From Cryptomeria japonica (lineage: Eukaryota; Streptophyta; Pinopsida; Cupressales; Cupressaceae), in contig NC_081406.1 in NCBI RefSeq assembly GCF_030272615.1, positions 237,129,922 through 237,193,921 on the forward strand: 64,000 bases of DNA. The letters run 5' to 3'. The notes under the pieces are model-generated. The model saw only the letters and a program-made list of their open reading frames with translations, was not told the origin of the DNA and ran no database searches. Positions 22,897 through 33,178 of this stretch are shown here, in pieces. Numbering within the stretch: position 1 is the first letter of the stretch; each line of letters begins with the position of its first letter. The position numbers and the translations under genes are program-made.

Positions 22897-24560
22897 TTAC
22901 CTACCAGAAGATGTCGAGCAGTCTAGGAAGAGAGCTAATTTAGCAAGATCTGTTTTCAGACGGCTTTTCCCTATGGCAGCAACATAGCTAAATTTAAAGA
23001 AGAAAACGTTTGTTTGAGATAAAGACTTATTTGCGGCTCCCAGCTCTCTATTATTCCAAGAGAATTTTCGTAGTAAAGTATTAGCACCAAGAAACTCCAA
23101 AACCTGTTTAAGATCAGTTTGCAAACCCATGAACACCTGAATAAGGGAAAGGTGGTTATCCTATGATACAAATGTATCATGTGCGGAAGAGTTTCTGCTG
23201 TTGGTTTTCTTAAGGCTCATTATGAAACTAGGTCAGACCTTGTTTTCCCACATCTTGGGAACTGAATCAAAATATTTCCTTAGGATAGCCATGATTGAGT
23301 CCTTTGGCACTATTTGTTTAGACTTATCAGCCATAAGTTGATTTGGCAACTATACATCCAGAGAAATGGTTGAGTTTTTTCCTATTGAATCTTCCGAGGG
23401 CTGTACGATTGCATTATAAACACTGAAAAGCTTTGCACACAGAAGTTTTAACTCTCTAACTCGCAGATTTCAATTTACCAGAGTAATACTTAGCCTAGCG
23501 TCTATACCTTACAGAGCTGATTGATATTTGGACCAGTTGTCGATGTTGTTGGTTGGTGGCTTCCTTAGTGTTTGGATTCAATACCTATGGAAGTTCACTT
23601 TTGTCATCATGTGCATTGACCAGATACCATTGTTTTTTTTCAATTGGATCTTCTCTGATTGAACTCAGGAGTTCTGTCTTCATAGCCAACATCATTTGGC
23701 ATCTATTTCCGTGCGACAGATGGGCAAAATCATGCCAGATGCCCATGTTCATGATAGCCTACCTATACTGAGATATTTTGATTTTCACAATATATAGACT
23801 TTTCCCAGTCAAAAAAATTTACAGCCATCATAATCATTTCTAAGAACCAGTTTTCTAATTAGTTCACACATATTGAAGCATAATAGAGAACCCCATGTTG
23901 CAGAATGAGCTCAGGAGGAGCTGTGAAATCTCCAATCACATTTCCTATCTTTCTCAAAGAATTAATTACTCTAATATTCACTAGGAGGAAACATAGTCTT
24001 TCACACGATGATACAGTACTAGGAAGCTCATAAGTGAGTTGAAGGCACGATTCTGAATGCAGAGCCATGGACCTTGACAGGAAATGTCCTTGCTGCTTTT
24101 GATGAAATTTTTGCCATGATATTCTCCTCTGCTTGCAGTTTAGCTGAACCCACAATTTCAATGTTGTAGGCTGTGGATGTAACCCCATATAGAGGAACCT
24201 TTTCTTTGAAAAGACAGTCCGTGCTCCATTTCATGCACAGGGAACTTAATTCAAGGGGTGTCATCAACTTCAACTAATAGCCATTGTTCATTGACTAGAC
24301 ATTTTGGTTTGGCTGATGCTCTCTGAGGCTATTTATTAAAAAAGTTGAATAGATCAACAGATCAAGACTTTTTATTCTTTGAGAATCCAAAATCCATGCT
24401 CCCTTGTACCCATGAAAATTCTAACCCTTGAATGATAGTCATCTTTAAGTGACAGTCATTATTCATTCTGGCTGGAAAATTCAGTTTAACTATTCTTTTC
24501 TGAGACTTGCTAAAAATACTTGAGCAAATCGTCCCTTCAAGGTTAGGAACAATCTAGTGT
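22897..24560 (-). pseudogene. Unidentified protein-like blocks on the minus strand
   Basis: Read 3' to 5' in coordinate there are several open, protein-like blocks. About 24540-24365 contains ICSSIFSKSQKRIVKLNF and ends FGFSKNKKS before a stop. 24300-24028 contains KCLVNEQWLLVEVDD and AYNIEIVGSAKLQAEENI. 24060-23859 ends QHGVLYYASICVN, after a frame change within it. 23470-23250 has LRVRELKLLCAKLFSVYN and then SIMAILRKYFDSVPKMWE, split by a stop. 23136-22897 contains QVLEFLGANTLLRKFSW. The composition looks like real protein rather than transposon ORFs, but I do not recognise the family. It could be a broken copy of a multi-exon gene lying downstream of U2B'' in the same orientation. Confidence 0.35.
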
Positions 24561-25621
24561 ACCTGATGATTTGAAAGAGGGAGAATTAGAATTGGAGGTC
24601 ACGGTCTCCTCTCATAAAAATGCATCCCTTTTCGAGGTGAGTTAATTTACAGGAACTAGTCAATCAGAAAAGGACTGCAAAATACAGCAGGAAATGAACC
24701 CCTTGATTATGATGATAAAGAACGTAGACTAAAAATTTCAGCATGCAAAAAACACTCTGCAAGCTTTGTTGAATTTCAACCCTTTCCTAACTCAATGGAA
24801 TTTATCAACAAAATGTCAGTTTTACATTTTAACTAAATCAAGGTACTTCCCAAAATCAGTGATCGTGTTTTCCTAAAATAAGGAAAGTCAGCAGAAGTGA
24901 AAACTCGACGTGACCCCAGAGAATGGTCTTGTTCTAATCACACAAGCTCACAAAATGCCAAATTTGGGGAATGAACAAATATTCCTCAGGAGCACCTGTA
25001 ATGTCAAAATTATTTTACTTGGAAGTGTTATCTATACAATCACTTGTCATTTTTCTGGGTTCAAACTGAAATCCATTTGCCTTCTCGTTGCTACTTCCCT
25101 ATTTATACCATACAGAAATATCAAGTGTCGACCATAAATATCTGCCCCAAATGCTATATTAATATAAGATGCATTACCAAGTTTTTGTCAAGAAGATAAG
25201 CTATTACTAGAGTGCCAAAATTTGCAGCTTACACCTGACAGTAATGTGCATATCATTTTTCAACACTGAAACCAATTAAAAGAAGAAAAAAAATTAAATT
25301 GTTGGAAACTGTCCACAGTGGCTCATCATAATTACTGGGAAGAAAAGTCCCATTTTGAAAGATTCAATTACATCATGTGTTTGAGGACCACAAAATTTTA
25401 TGAATCATAAACTAATGTCTTACTTAATCTAAGATATTTAGATTGGTCACCAGATATATGCTTTCCATTCCATAGATCTCTGCTTCTGCTATCGCTAGAA
25501 TGTTTGAAATTTGTCTTTAACTTTACACCAAGAAATACTACAGACAAAATGATACAAGAAATGAAACAAAGCAAGAGACTACACTAGCACTATCTGGAAC
25601 GAAGTAAAGCCCATCAAATAC
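24561..25621. other. Downstream flank and probable 3' UTR of U2B''
   Basis: The first few hundred bases below 25621 should include the U2B'' 3' UTR on the minus strand. No clear polyadenylation site could be fixed. A short plus-strand open stretch (near 24690-24840, containing YDDKERRLKIS) is noted but has no supporting context. Confidence 0.4.
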
Positions 25622-25912
25622 TTATTTCTTTGCATAAACAATAACCATGGGATTTTGAGGATTGACTTTGAACCCTTGAAGACCTTGCATGGCTACAGTT
25701 GCTTGCATTTCATCCCCATATTCCACAAAAGCAATGCCAGGCTTTGCTTCAATCATACGAACTTCCTTGAAACCAACGTATTGGCAGAAGAGCATCTGTA
25801 GCATCATAGGAGTTGTCTCATGTGGAAGATTCTGAATGAACAATATGCTATTTGGTGGAGCAGGTGCCTCTGGAAGACTAGGTTTTGATGCTTGGAATGG
25901 CAATTGAGAACC
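25622..25912 (-). CDS. U2 snRNP B'' (U2B''/U1A family), last coding exon
   Basis: The exon opens after the acceptor TTATTGTTATTGCAG with GGT TCT CAA and codes for 96 residues plus TAA. It carries the complete second RNA-recognition motif: [20 protein letters not shown] (RNP2 at the start), [19 protein letters not shown] (RNP1), and the terminal [12 protein letters not shown]. This matches the C-terminus of plant U2B''/U1A proteins, which bind U1 or U2 snRNA in the spliceosome. The reading frame is intact. The ORF can be read upstream to an ATG at 25930, but that part is intron: splicing at 25912 joins in phase 0 to the exon at 59997. U1A is the alternative identity, but the linker in the upstream exon favours U2B''. 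Confidence 0.9.
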   Translation of the reverse strand, partial: GSQLPFQASKPSLPEAPAPPNSILFIQNLPHETTPMMLQMLFCQYVGFKEVRMIEAKPGIAFVEYGDEMQATVAMQGLQGFKVNPQNPMVIVYAKK

Positions 25913-26156
25913 CTGCAATAACAATAACATGCAAATTCATCAAATGGTGTAAACAAGCCACTACAACCAATCAAGTTATTTTATGTGAAAGTTTTTATCT
26001 TATTTATTAAAAAAGAAAAAGCATGTGCAAGATCAATATGCTCAAAAAATTCTATTGTTGATACATTTAAATGACTGCCATTGGAATAAGGCTAATATTT
26101 GGTAATTATCCCTTTTAGAAAAACTTAATGTATAACCTTAAAGTAAATACAATAGT

Positions 26157-26547
26157 TGTTGTTCAAAAGAATAGGGACCACCCTTAGAGTAGGCAATAGC
26201 AGTGGCCTTTCACAACAAAAGAATGGTGATGGTGTGAAACGGGTGTTTTACCTAGCTAGTTCATCACCTAGGTCCTATACAGACTTGTTACTTAAGTTTA
26301 CTTAGGGTCCACATAAGATACTTATCACTCTGTCTCAATTCATAAGATTAGGATACATATCATAATCTTTGTAATCTCAATCTATTGTAATCTATCATTT
26401 GCGTCCTTGATAAAATAGAAAAATTCTCTCATACTTGATCACTCTTGTACTACCATAGAAGTTCCCAGATCTTGAGTGGTTACAATCTTCAGCCAAATAT
26501 TGCAAGGTATAGAACATAATATACCAACTCTTACATGGTATCAGAGC
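26157..26547 (+). repeat. LTR relic with initiator-Met primer-binding site (element C)
   Basis: Sequence ending CTCTTACA at 26535 is followed by TGGTATCAGAGC (26536-26547), the complement of the plant initiator-Met tRNA 3' end. The LTR start is placed tentatively at TGTTGTTCAAAAG (26157). No matching 3' LTR is seen. The leader after the site (26548-26996) is interrupted by element 1. Confidence 0.6.
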
Positions 26548-27157
26548 TTGTGGGATTGTTTCTTGCAAACCTTAATTGACAGATTTGAGTTGCAAATCTT
26601 GGTAGATCTTGAAAAGCTGAGTATACTCTCTTGCATCCAATGATGATTAAAAGAATGAGAATAACTTGACAGAAATACCAAATTTGGAAGGTTTCCTTTG
26701 TGTGGCTTTGTATTACAGCTTTATCTTGAAGCTTGTTGGTGCAAATTTGAGCTCACCATTGAGTTTAGGGTGTTCAAGAACGTCAATTTTGCCTTTTGTT
26801 TTGTCCAAATTGGACACGTGAGGCTAGATCCACAAGAGTTTGAAGCTAGGAGGTGATTGCCAAATCCAAAAGGTAGCTGCAATTTTGGAGCATTTTAGGT
26901 CAAAACAGACATTGCCGTCATGCATCCAAAAGGCCCAAGAACCCTAAGATCGATTATTATCAAATAATCAAAATCCAAGCACTTTGCCCAAGGCCCTGTT
27001 GTGACCATTTCACACATCGCCCCATTGCAAATGGGGACCCCTACTTTTTGCTTTTTAGGGTTTGTCTTTTTAGGTCTTTTAGGGTTTTGTCTGTTAGCCT
27101 TTGCGTTTTGAGTGTCGCCAAGGGGATCACTTGGATAGCAGGTCCTGCTAGAGTGAT

Positions 27158-27253
27158 GTCCTGATCCTGAAATTTGGCTAAGTCTGAAAGTCCTGATCTT
27201 GAAATTTGGCTAAGTCTGGAAGTCCTGATCCTGAAATTTGGCTAAGTCTGGAA
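27158..27253. repeat. Three tandem copies of a 32-bp unit
   Basis: Units start at 27158, 27190 and 27222, each GTCCTGATCCTGAAATTTGG followed by CTAAGTCTGGAA, differing at two or three positions. They lie just upstream of the first palindrome of element 1. Confidence 0.9.
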
Positions 27254-27419
27254 ACTGAGAAACCTCCAAAAACTAGATTTTGCAATATAACTCCTGGAGG
27301 TCTGAAACCACTCTCAAACATCCTGAAAGTATATATGGAATATAACTTAAAGTATAACTTATACTTAAATGTTATATTCCATAAAATTATCCTGTCGGAG
27401 AGTTCAAAAGAGTCAAATT

Positions 27420-28825
27420 TCGCTCCTGACCCTCTCAGGAGGTCCAAAGCGAATCCCGCCCCTGACCCTTCCAGAGGGTCCAAGGCGAAAATCAGCCTAG
27501 GACTCATTTCTAGCCTTATTGGACCAAATTTTGACTTACAAGGCATTTTGTTTGGACTTTGGAGTTGATTGAAAACCTTGAAGAAAATGATGAATTTTGG
27601 CCAAGATTAGGAATTTCGCTCTTGACCCTTCCTGAGGGTCCAGAGCGAAATTCATTATGGACTTCATTTGCCACCTCGCTTGAATTTGAAACCTTGTTCC
27701 TGGCCTTGAAAATGATCTTACCTTGCCCTGTGAAGTGGTTTGAAACTAAAAGATTGAGCAATTTAGCCTAGATTGTAAATTTCGCTCCTGACCCTTGCTA
27801 AGGGTCCAGGGCGAAAATGTTGTTCAAGTTTATTTCTCGCTAATTTTGGCTAACTTGTTTTGTGCAGGGTTTCCCGGAGAGAAGATTGGACGTTACTGGA
27901 TGCATTTGAAAGTTTGAAAAATGGTGAATTTTGGGCAACAAAGAGAAAATCGCTCCTGACCCTCTCTGAAGGCCCAGGGCGAAAAGCCTAATATCCAACC
28001 TTTTTTCCCAGAATTGAGCAAAGCTAAGCTTAGGCACAAGTTAGAAACGGTGTTTGAAATGCCTTGAAGTGGAATTGAGATGCTGAGAGTGCAAATTTTG
28101 ATGACAATAGGGAAAATCGCTCCTGACCCTCTCCAAGGGTCCAAGGCGAAATTTCCAAGAGTTTTCACTTCCCTTGTATTTCGAGATGGTATTTTGTTTC
28201 CAAGACTCAAAAGGGAGTGAAGGATGATATTCTACGCCTTGAAGGTAATTTGAAGTTGAAGTGATCAAGAATTTGTGCAAAAAGACTCAAAATCGCTCCT
28301 GACCCTCACTGAAGGCCCAGGGCGAAATTTGCAAAACTAACAACTTTCCTTCAAGATTGCGCTAAGGCAAGGTTGTGCTAAGGTGGAGAGGTCCTCCAAA
28401 ACGTGATGAACAAGGATTTACCTCCAAAACTTGATGATCCTAGCCTAAATTGCAAAAGTCGCTCCTGACCCTCACTGAAGGCCCAGAGCGAAAATCTTTG
28501 AAGCCCCTATTTTGCATTGCAAAAGTAAATCAAGCATGCATGGAACAAGTAAAGGAGATCATTGCTTACCCCACAAGGAGAATTGACAATTAAAAGATGA
28601 AGGATTAAGAGCAAAATTGAAAAATTGCTCCTGACCCTCTCTGAGGGTCCAGGGCGAAAAAGTCCTAATAGTACTTTCCTCCTAGAGATCAAATGAAATC
28701 AAATTCAAAACTTCAATTAAAAATGCCATTTAAATGTCTAGATGAAGTTTTGGGCGAAAAAGGGGAGGTATGCAAGGTCTAGATTGAAAAATCACTCCTG
28801 ACCCTTGCCAAGGGTCCAAGGCGAG
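27420..28825. repeat. 166-bp-phased palindrome array of element 1
   Basis: The imperfect palindrome TCGCTCCTGACCCT ... AGGGTCCAGGGCGA (4-6 bp loop) starts at about 27420, 27455, 27616, 27782, 27950, 28117, 28293, 28459, 28625 and 28792. Steps after the close first pair are 161, 166, 168, 167, 176, 166, 166 and 167. The sequence between cores is only weakly alike. Some copies have a mismatched right arm (AGGCCCAGGGCGA). Confidence 0.9.
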
Positions 28826-29156
28826 ATTAGTGATATCCTTCATTTTTACATTATTTGAGCGTGATATTCTTAAAAATTCACCAAATTTACTCACTTCGAA
28901 GCCTTTGGAAGATTAAATCAAATTCACATTAAAATTAAAGGCATTTCAATTTAATAAATTAATTTTGTACCTTGAAATAATCAAAATAAACATCTTAGAG
29001 GTATTAAAATTAATTTAAATAATTAAAAAATTAAAGGTTGAGCGCACAAGGCATTATTGTCTTTATTTATCAAGTCAGCCTTCTTCTTGGTGGTTTTTTA
29101 TTTTATTTTAAGGCTTAATTGCTAGGTCGGCCTCAACAAGAATCAAGGTAAGCGCT

Positions 29157-29165
29157 CTATATAAT
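29157..29165 (+). promoter_or_regulatory. TATA box, internal promoter of element 1
   Basis: CTATATAAT preceded by GCGCT, and upstream by GGTCGGCCTC. The same arrangement (GTCGGCCT then GCGCTATATAA) lies upstream of the ORF in element 2, so the site is conserved between two diverged copies. Confidence 0.6.
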
Positions 29166-29360
29166 GGGAGAGGTTCTTTAGCAAATTCAAATCATTCTTG
29201 CATTATCTCTCATGCAAACTTGAAGAGCATATTTTGAGGAGCGAAATCCAAAAGATTGAAAGTGAAATTAAGCAAGTTTGAAGGTGAATTTCCAGATTTT
29301 GGAGAAGCTAGTGGAAGGTGAAGCTCTTTTGAAGGCTAAAGGAGGTGTACTTCATCCAAG

Positions 29361-29679
29361 GTATGGCTATAAATCTTGCCCAACAAAATCCGGTCTTCTT
29401 CCTTCATTTTTCAAGGTTTTGTACTTAAGTACTCAAGGGAAGGTATGAAGAATTACTTTTTTGAAGATCTCATTCAAGACTTATTGTGATCCCATTGCAA
29501 TTTTGTAAAATCTAAGTCTTGAAAATCCAATTTCCATTCATGATTAATTTGAAAATGTATAGTTCTTGATTTATCATGACTTTTTTCAAATTAATATCTT
29601 AAGTTTTACCTTTGAAAGGTCTTAAATTTCATGCTTTGAGGTTTGATGCTCAAAAGACTAACTTTAATATTTTGTGTAG
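29361..29679 (+). other. Probable leader intron of element 1
   Basis: The donor GTATGG after CCAAG and the acceptor TTTTGTGTAG are found at corresponding places in element 2 (41581-41791), just upstream of the first ATG in both. The length differs (319 versus 211 bp) while the boundaries are kept, which supports splicing. Confidence 0.5.
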
Positions 29680-29686
29680 GCATCAA

Positions 29687-29758
29687 ATGGAGATCCCGGA
29701 GTTGGAAAATCAAGCCAGCTCAAAGGCGGTCTCCTCCAAGAAGATCAAGCAAGGATAA
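29687..29758 (+). pseudogene. ORF stub of element 1
   Basis: The ATG just after the predicted acceptor opens MEIPELENQASSKAVSSKK and stops after 23 codons, in the place where element 2 has a 1073-codon ORF. Downstream sequence to about 29910 shows a TCAAG/CTTCC-rich repeating texture and no long frame. It is probably a non-autonomous deletion form. Confidence 0.4.
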
Positions 29759-30276
29759 GGGCGACCTCCTCCAGTCAAGCATCGACAAGGACGGCCTTCT
29801 TCGATCCGGCATCATCAAGAATAACTTCTTCCAATCCAGCATTCCAAGGCGAGGTACATCATCATCCTGCACATCAAAGGCAAAAGAAGTTAGACCAAGG
29901 GTTCGTTGAAGAAGCAGATAGTTTCAGAAGAGTTAATTAAAGCTAGCTTCTCAACATTACCAAATTGGCATCAACCGAGTGTCAGACGAGGTGGCATCCC
30001 AGTCATCACTTCTCCAATTGGATTCGTCCACCTCAACATGTCCAGATTCCATGTACCTAACTCATGGGAGGTGGCACAAACTTCGATGTACCTACCCCAG
30101 CTATCTATTGGTCGAATTTTCCAGAGAAGACATGTGTCCTAAGGATATAATTTTATCATCGGTCAAGCATTAAATGTTATGTAATGGTTGTAACAAACCC
30201 TAATTAGGGTTTTCATTATTGAATCTTGGCCATTGATCTCAAATGGATCTGAGCCATCGAATTGTATTCAGGGCAC

Positions 30277-30283
30277 TATATAA
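30277..30283 (+). promoter_or_regulatory. Second TATA box near the 3' end of element 1
   Basis: GGGCACTATATAAGCC lies about 90 bp downstream of GTAACAAACCCTAATTAGGG, a block shared with element 2. In an LTR this would mark the U3/R boundary, with the remaining 880 bp as R and U5. Confidence 0.5.
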
Positions 30284-31689
30284 GCCCCGACTCTTCATTT
30301 TGTAATAGGAAGAGAGTTAGAAGAATAGAAAGGAGTTAGTGGATAGAGAGTAGTTAGAAGGTGATTAGCTAGTTGATAGAATAGCAATTAGAGTAGAGTA
30401 GAGAGAGAAGGCAAAGATTGTTGCCAAGATGTTGTTGTAAAAGACTTGTAACTTCATTGAAGAAATGGTGAAATTTATGGGTCGATTCGACAATTTGCAT
30501 GGTCTCTATACTTCTCATATTTGATTTCATGTTATTAGATGAGTGGAAGAAATGTGTTTGATTGATGGTGAAATTCGTATATCCATACAACTAGCAGTTT
30601 GTTGATTGCAGACTTGCCTTGTGTAGTCAACTGGAATCATTCAGCTTAAGCTTAACTTCAATTGTCGCTTCTTCATTGATATGCATCAGCCTGATGGTGT
30701 CTATGCCTGTAGTGATGATTTGAACATCATAAAGCTTTCCTTCGAAGATCGCACTAACCTTGTGGAGATGGTCCTAGGATGTCAAAACAAGACCTAGTTA
30801 GAATTTCATCAAAGATCATTCATTGCTCTTACATTCTTAGTGTTAGGATTAGATCCTTTCCTCGCCCTCGTCTTTTTTCCTTTTTTTCAAATCTAAGGCA
30901 GTGAAATCTTGTGTTCCAGCAATATTCAAAGCAAATTAGACGTTCAGGTCATTGAGGTGTAAGTCCCCTTGTGATTCCAACAAATCACATCATACCACAG
31001 AGAGCTTATCCACACATAGAGATCCTACAGCAAAGAACCTTGAAGTCATCCCGATTGATCCTTTTCGCGACATCTTCAGCATTCGGAGACTTTACTCAAG
31101 AGAGGATAAGGTACCCTTGGGTATTTTATTCTGTGTTTGATAGTGTACAAAATACACGTCAACAAGCCCTCACAAAAATTTTGCCCCCAATCGACCGTTT
31201 GTATAGTCATACAGTTGACATCAGCATAATTGCAAGCATTGTAAGGGTAAAGTCAATAAATAAATTTTTAATTCTACCTTTTGATGTTTTCTAGAATTTT
31301 TAAAAAATAAATTAAATGGTATAAAAAAGAATAACTAATATGGCAACGCACAATGGCAAACTAGGGTTTCAAGCATGATCGAGCAACTCAAAACCAAGGT
31401 GGACAAATGAATCTAAGGTAGAACAATCCTCCTTGACATCCTCTAGGCCGAGCTTAGGAGGATCAAACAATTGGGAGGCAAGCATCTTTTGTTGCGAAGT
31501 GGCGAAGCAACTCTAATTGAGCCCGGCGTCCTCAAAATCGGTGGGGGTTCGCGAAAATCTTCTCCAGTCTAGGTAAGGCTTTCAAGAGTTGGAGGGTAAA
31601 GTGTGGAAACTGAAAGGTCGTGTCAGCTCAAAAATGGGGGACCAAGTTAGTATCAAAACTGGTCAAATCGAGTAGTTTCTCTTTAGATA

Positions 31690-33178
31690 AATAATATAGA
31701 ATGGCGAGATATTGTCAAAATGCTTAGAGAAAAAGCTTTTTATATGAAGTGGGCTAAAGAATGGCCATTTTTTCTAGAGTTCGAAAATGGTGTGATGAGC
31801 AATGGGGTCAGAACTTCGTTTAAAAAACCTTGCTGAATGGTTTTTATCTGGTCATCTGTAAAAATGCTAGAGAAAAGCAATGGATTTTAAATAACGACCC
31901 ATTTTTAATGGAGGAAATGGGCTTTTTTTTATCAAAGATTGGATTCCCAACTTTGATCCTTTAAAGACATCCATTTTGGATGCGTCTCTATAATATTTCG
32001 CACGAATACTGGGAGTTGGAGACCCTAAAAATTATTGAAAATAAGATTGGAAGATTCATTAAGGCAGATGAGGCTCTAGAAAAAAAGGACTTCAGTATGT
32101 ATGCAAGGATATTGTATTTACTAGAAACCACACCCCACTCTTCCCAAAGAAATTGAAATAAGGACGAAGGAAGGTGAGGCAGCAAATAGAGGTGGAAGAC
32201 AGTCAAAAACTATAAGATCTATAAAGAGGTGGGCCATTCCACTAAGGACTATGTCAAAGATAAGAACTAGAGAAAGATTACTTGATTAATAAGTTGGCCA
32301 ATCTGAATAGAGATAATGATATGAAACCAACCATAGATGCTCAAATTAACAAAGAAATGGGAGAGACATTACATTTAGGTACGGGAACAAGGCCTTCATC
32401 AAAGCATGTGGTGGAAGATCAAAGTAACTCTCATCCTTTTGAAGAGCTAGAAAACAAGCAGGCAGAGAACTAAAAGGAGAATCCAACTCAGATGGAGCCT
32501 CTATATGAGGGGAAGGTGGGGATCAACTGTAATATGGTTTTGGACTGTGCACAGGACCAAGAAGATATGGAGGTCACTTCAGGGAATGAGAGGAAGGAGT
32601 CTGGGACAGACCTAAGAGCTAGTCTGGAATGAGAGAAGGTGGTATTAGATAACCGTGAGGAGAACGTGGAATCGGTTATCAAAGTGTGATAGACAAGTAA
32701 AACTCTAATATACTAGATAAAGAAGCTCAATTTTTTGTGAGAACCGACGTCACAAATATTTTGAGTTTAAGTACACTTACTAAGGCAATGAAATCCCAAA
32801 GGTTGCTGATGATGGATTAGAGAAAACAGCGAAGAATGATCAGAACTTTCGACCTGTTAAGGATATTCATGTCTCCAGTTAAGAATTCTTCTTCTCAAAA
32901 AGAGTTTTAAGCTGCATGTCATTCAACTCGAGTAGCAGCTTCAAAAGGAATCTCTGATATTCTTCTTGAATGAAGAGGATGTTTTAGGTGTGGGGGATTC
33001 CGATAGTATTCTAGAAAAGAGAACTATATGTCAAACCCAATCTACTAATGATAAAGTCAAACTGGAGAGAAGAAACCAAGGGGACCAAAGACAAACAAAA
33101 TGAAGCAGGAAATAGCAAGAAGTGCAAAGGGTCAAAGAAAGCTTAGATCCAGGAAAGGTTTTGTCCCTCCCAAGGAGC
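31690..33178 (+). pseudogene. LINE ORF1 remnant (DUF4283-like)
   Basis: Frame-shifted fragments. 31690-31770 reads IVKMLREKAFYMKWA. After shifts, 31930-32150 reads EYWELETLKIIENKIGRFIK then ADEALEKKDFSMYARILY, the conserved core of plant L1 ORF1. Several stops and indels make it non-functional. Confidence 0.6.

Larger units (their letters stand above)
26997..31164 (+). mobile_element. TG...CA family element 1 (no coding capacity)
   Basis: Begins TGTTGTGACCATTTCACACA and ends AAAATACACGTCAACA, flanked by GGCCC (26992-26996) and AGCCC (31165-31169), a near-perfect 5-bp target duplication. Both ends match element 2 at 38549-46079. Inside are the 166-bp-phased palindrome array, a TATA box at 29159, a probable leader intron and a second TATA box at 30277. 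The large ORF of element 2 is absent, leaving only a 23-codon stub. No LTR pair is visible within the 4168 bp. Confidence 0.85.

Noticed and set aside
25913-25930. ATG start of the U2B'' ORF at 25930
   Set aside because: The six extra codons (MLLLLQ) are the pyrimidine-rich acceptor read as protein. The in-phase exon at 59997 shows where the coding sequence really continues.
26536-26547. Possible tRNA fragments at TGGTATCAGAGC (also 38207 and 49002)
   Set aside because: Only the 12-13 bases complementary to the tRNA 3' end are present, next to LTR ends. They are primer-binding sites, not tRNA genes.
27178-28692. ORFs overlapping the palindrome array of element 1
   Set aside because: They exist because the GC-rich cores lack stops. 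Peptides such as GPxRRGSGAIF are translations of the repeat.
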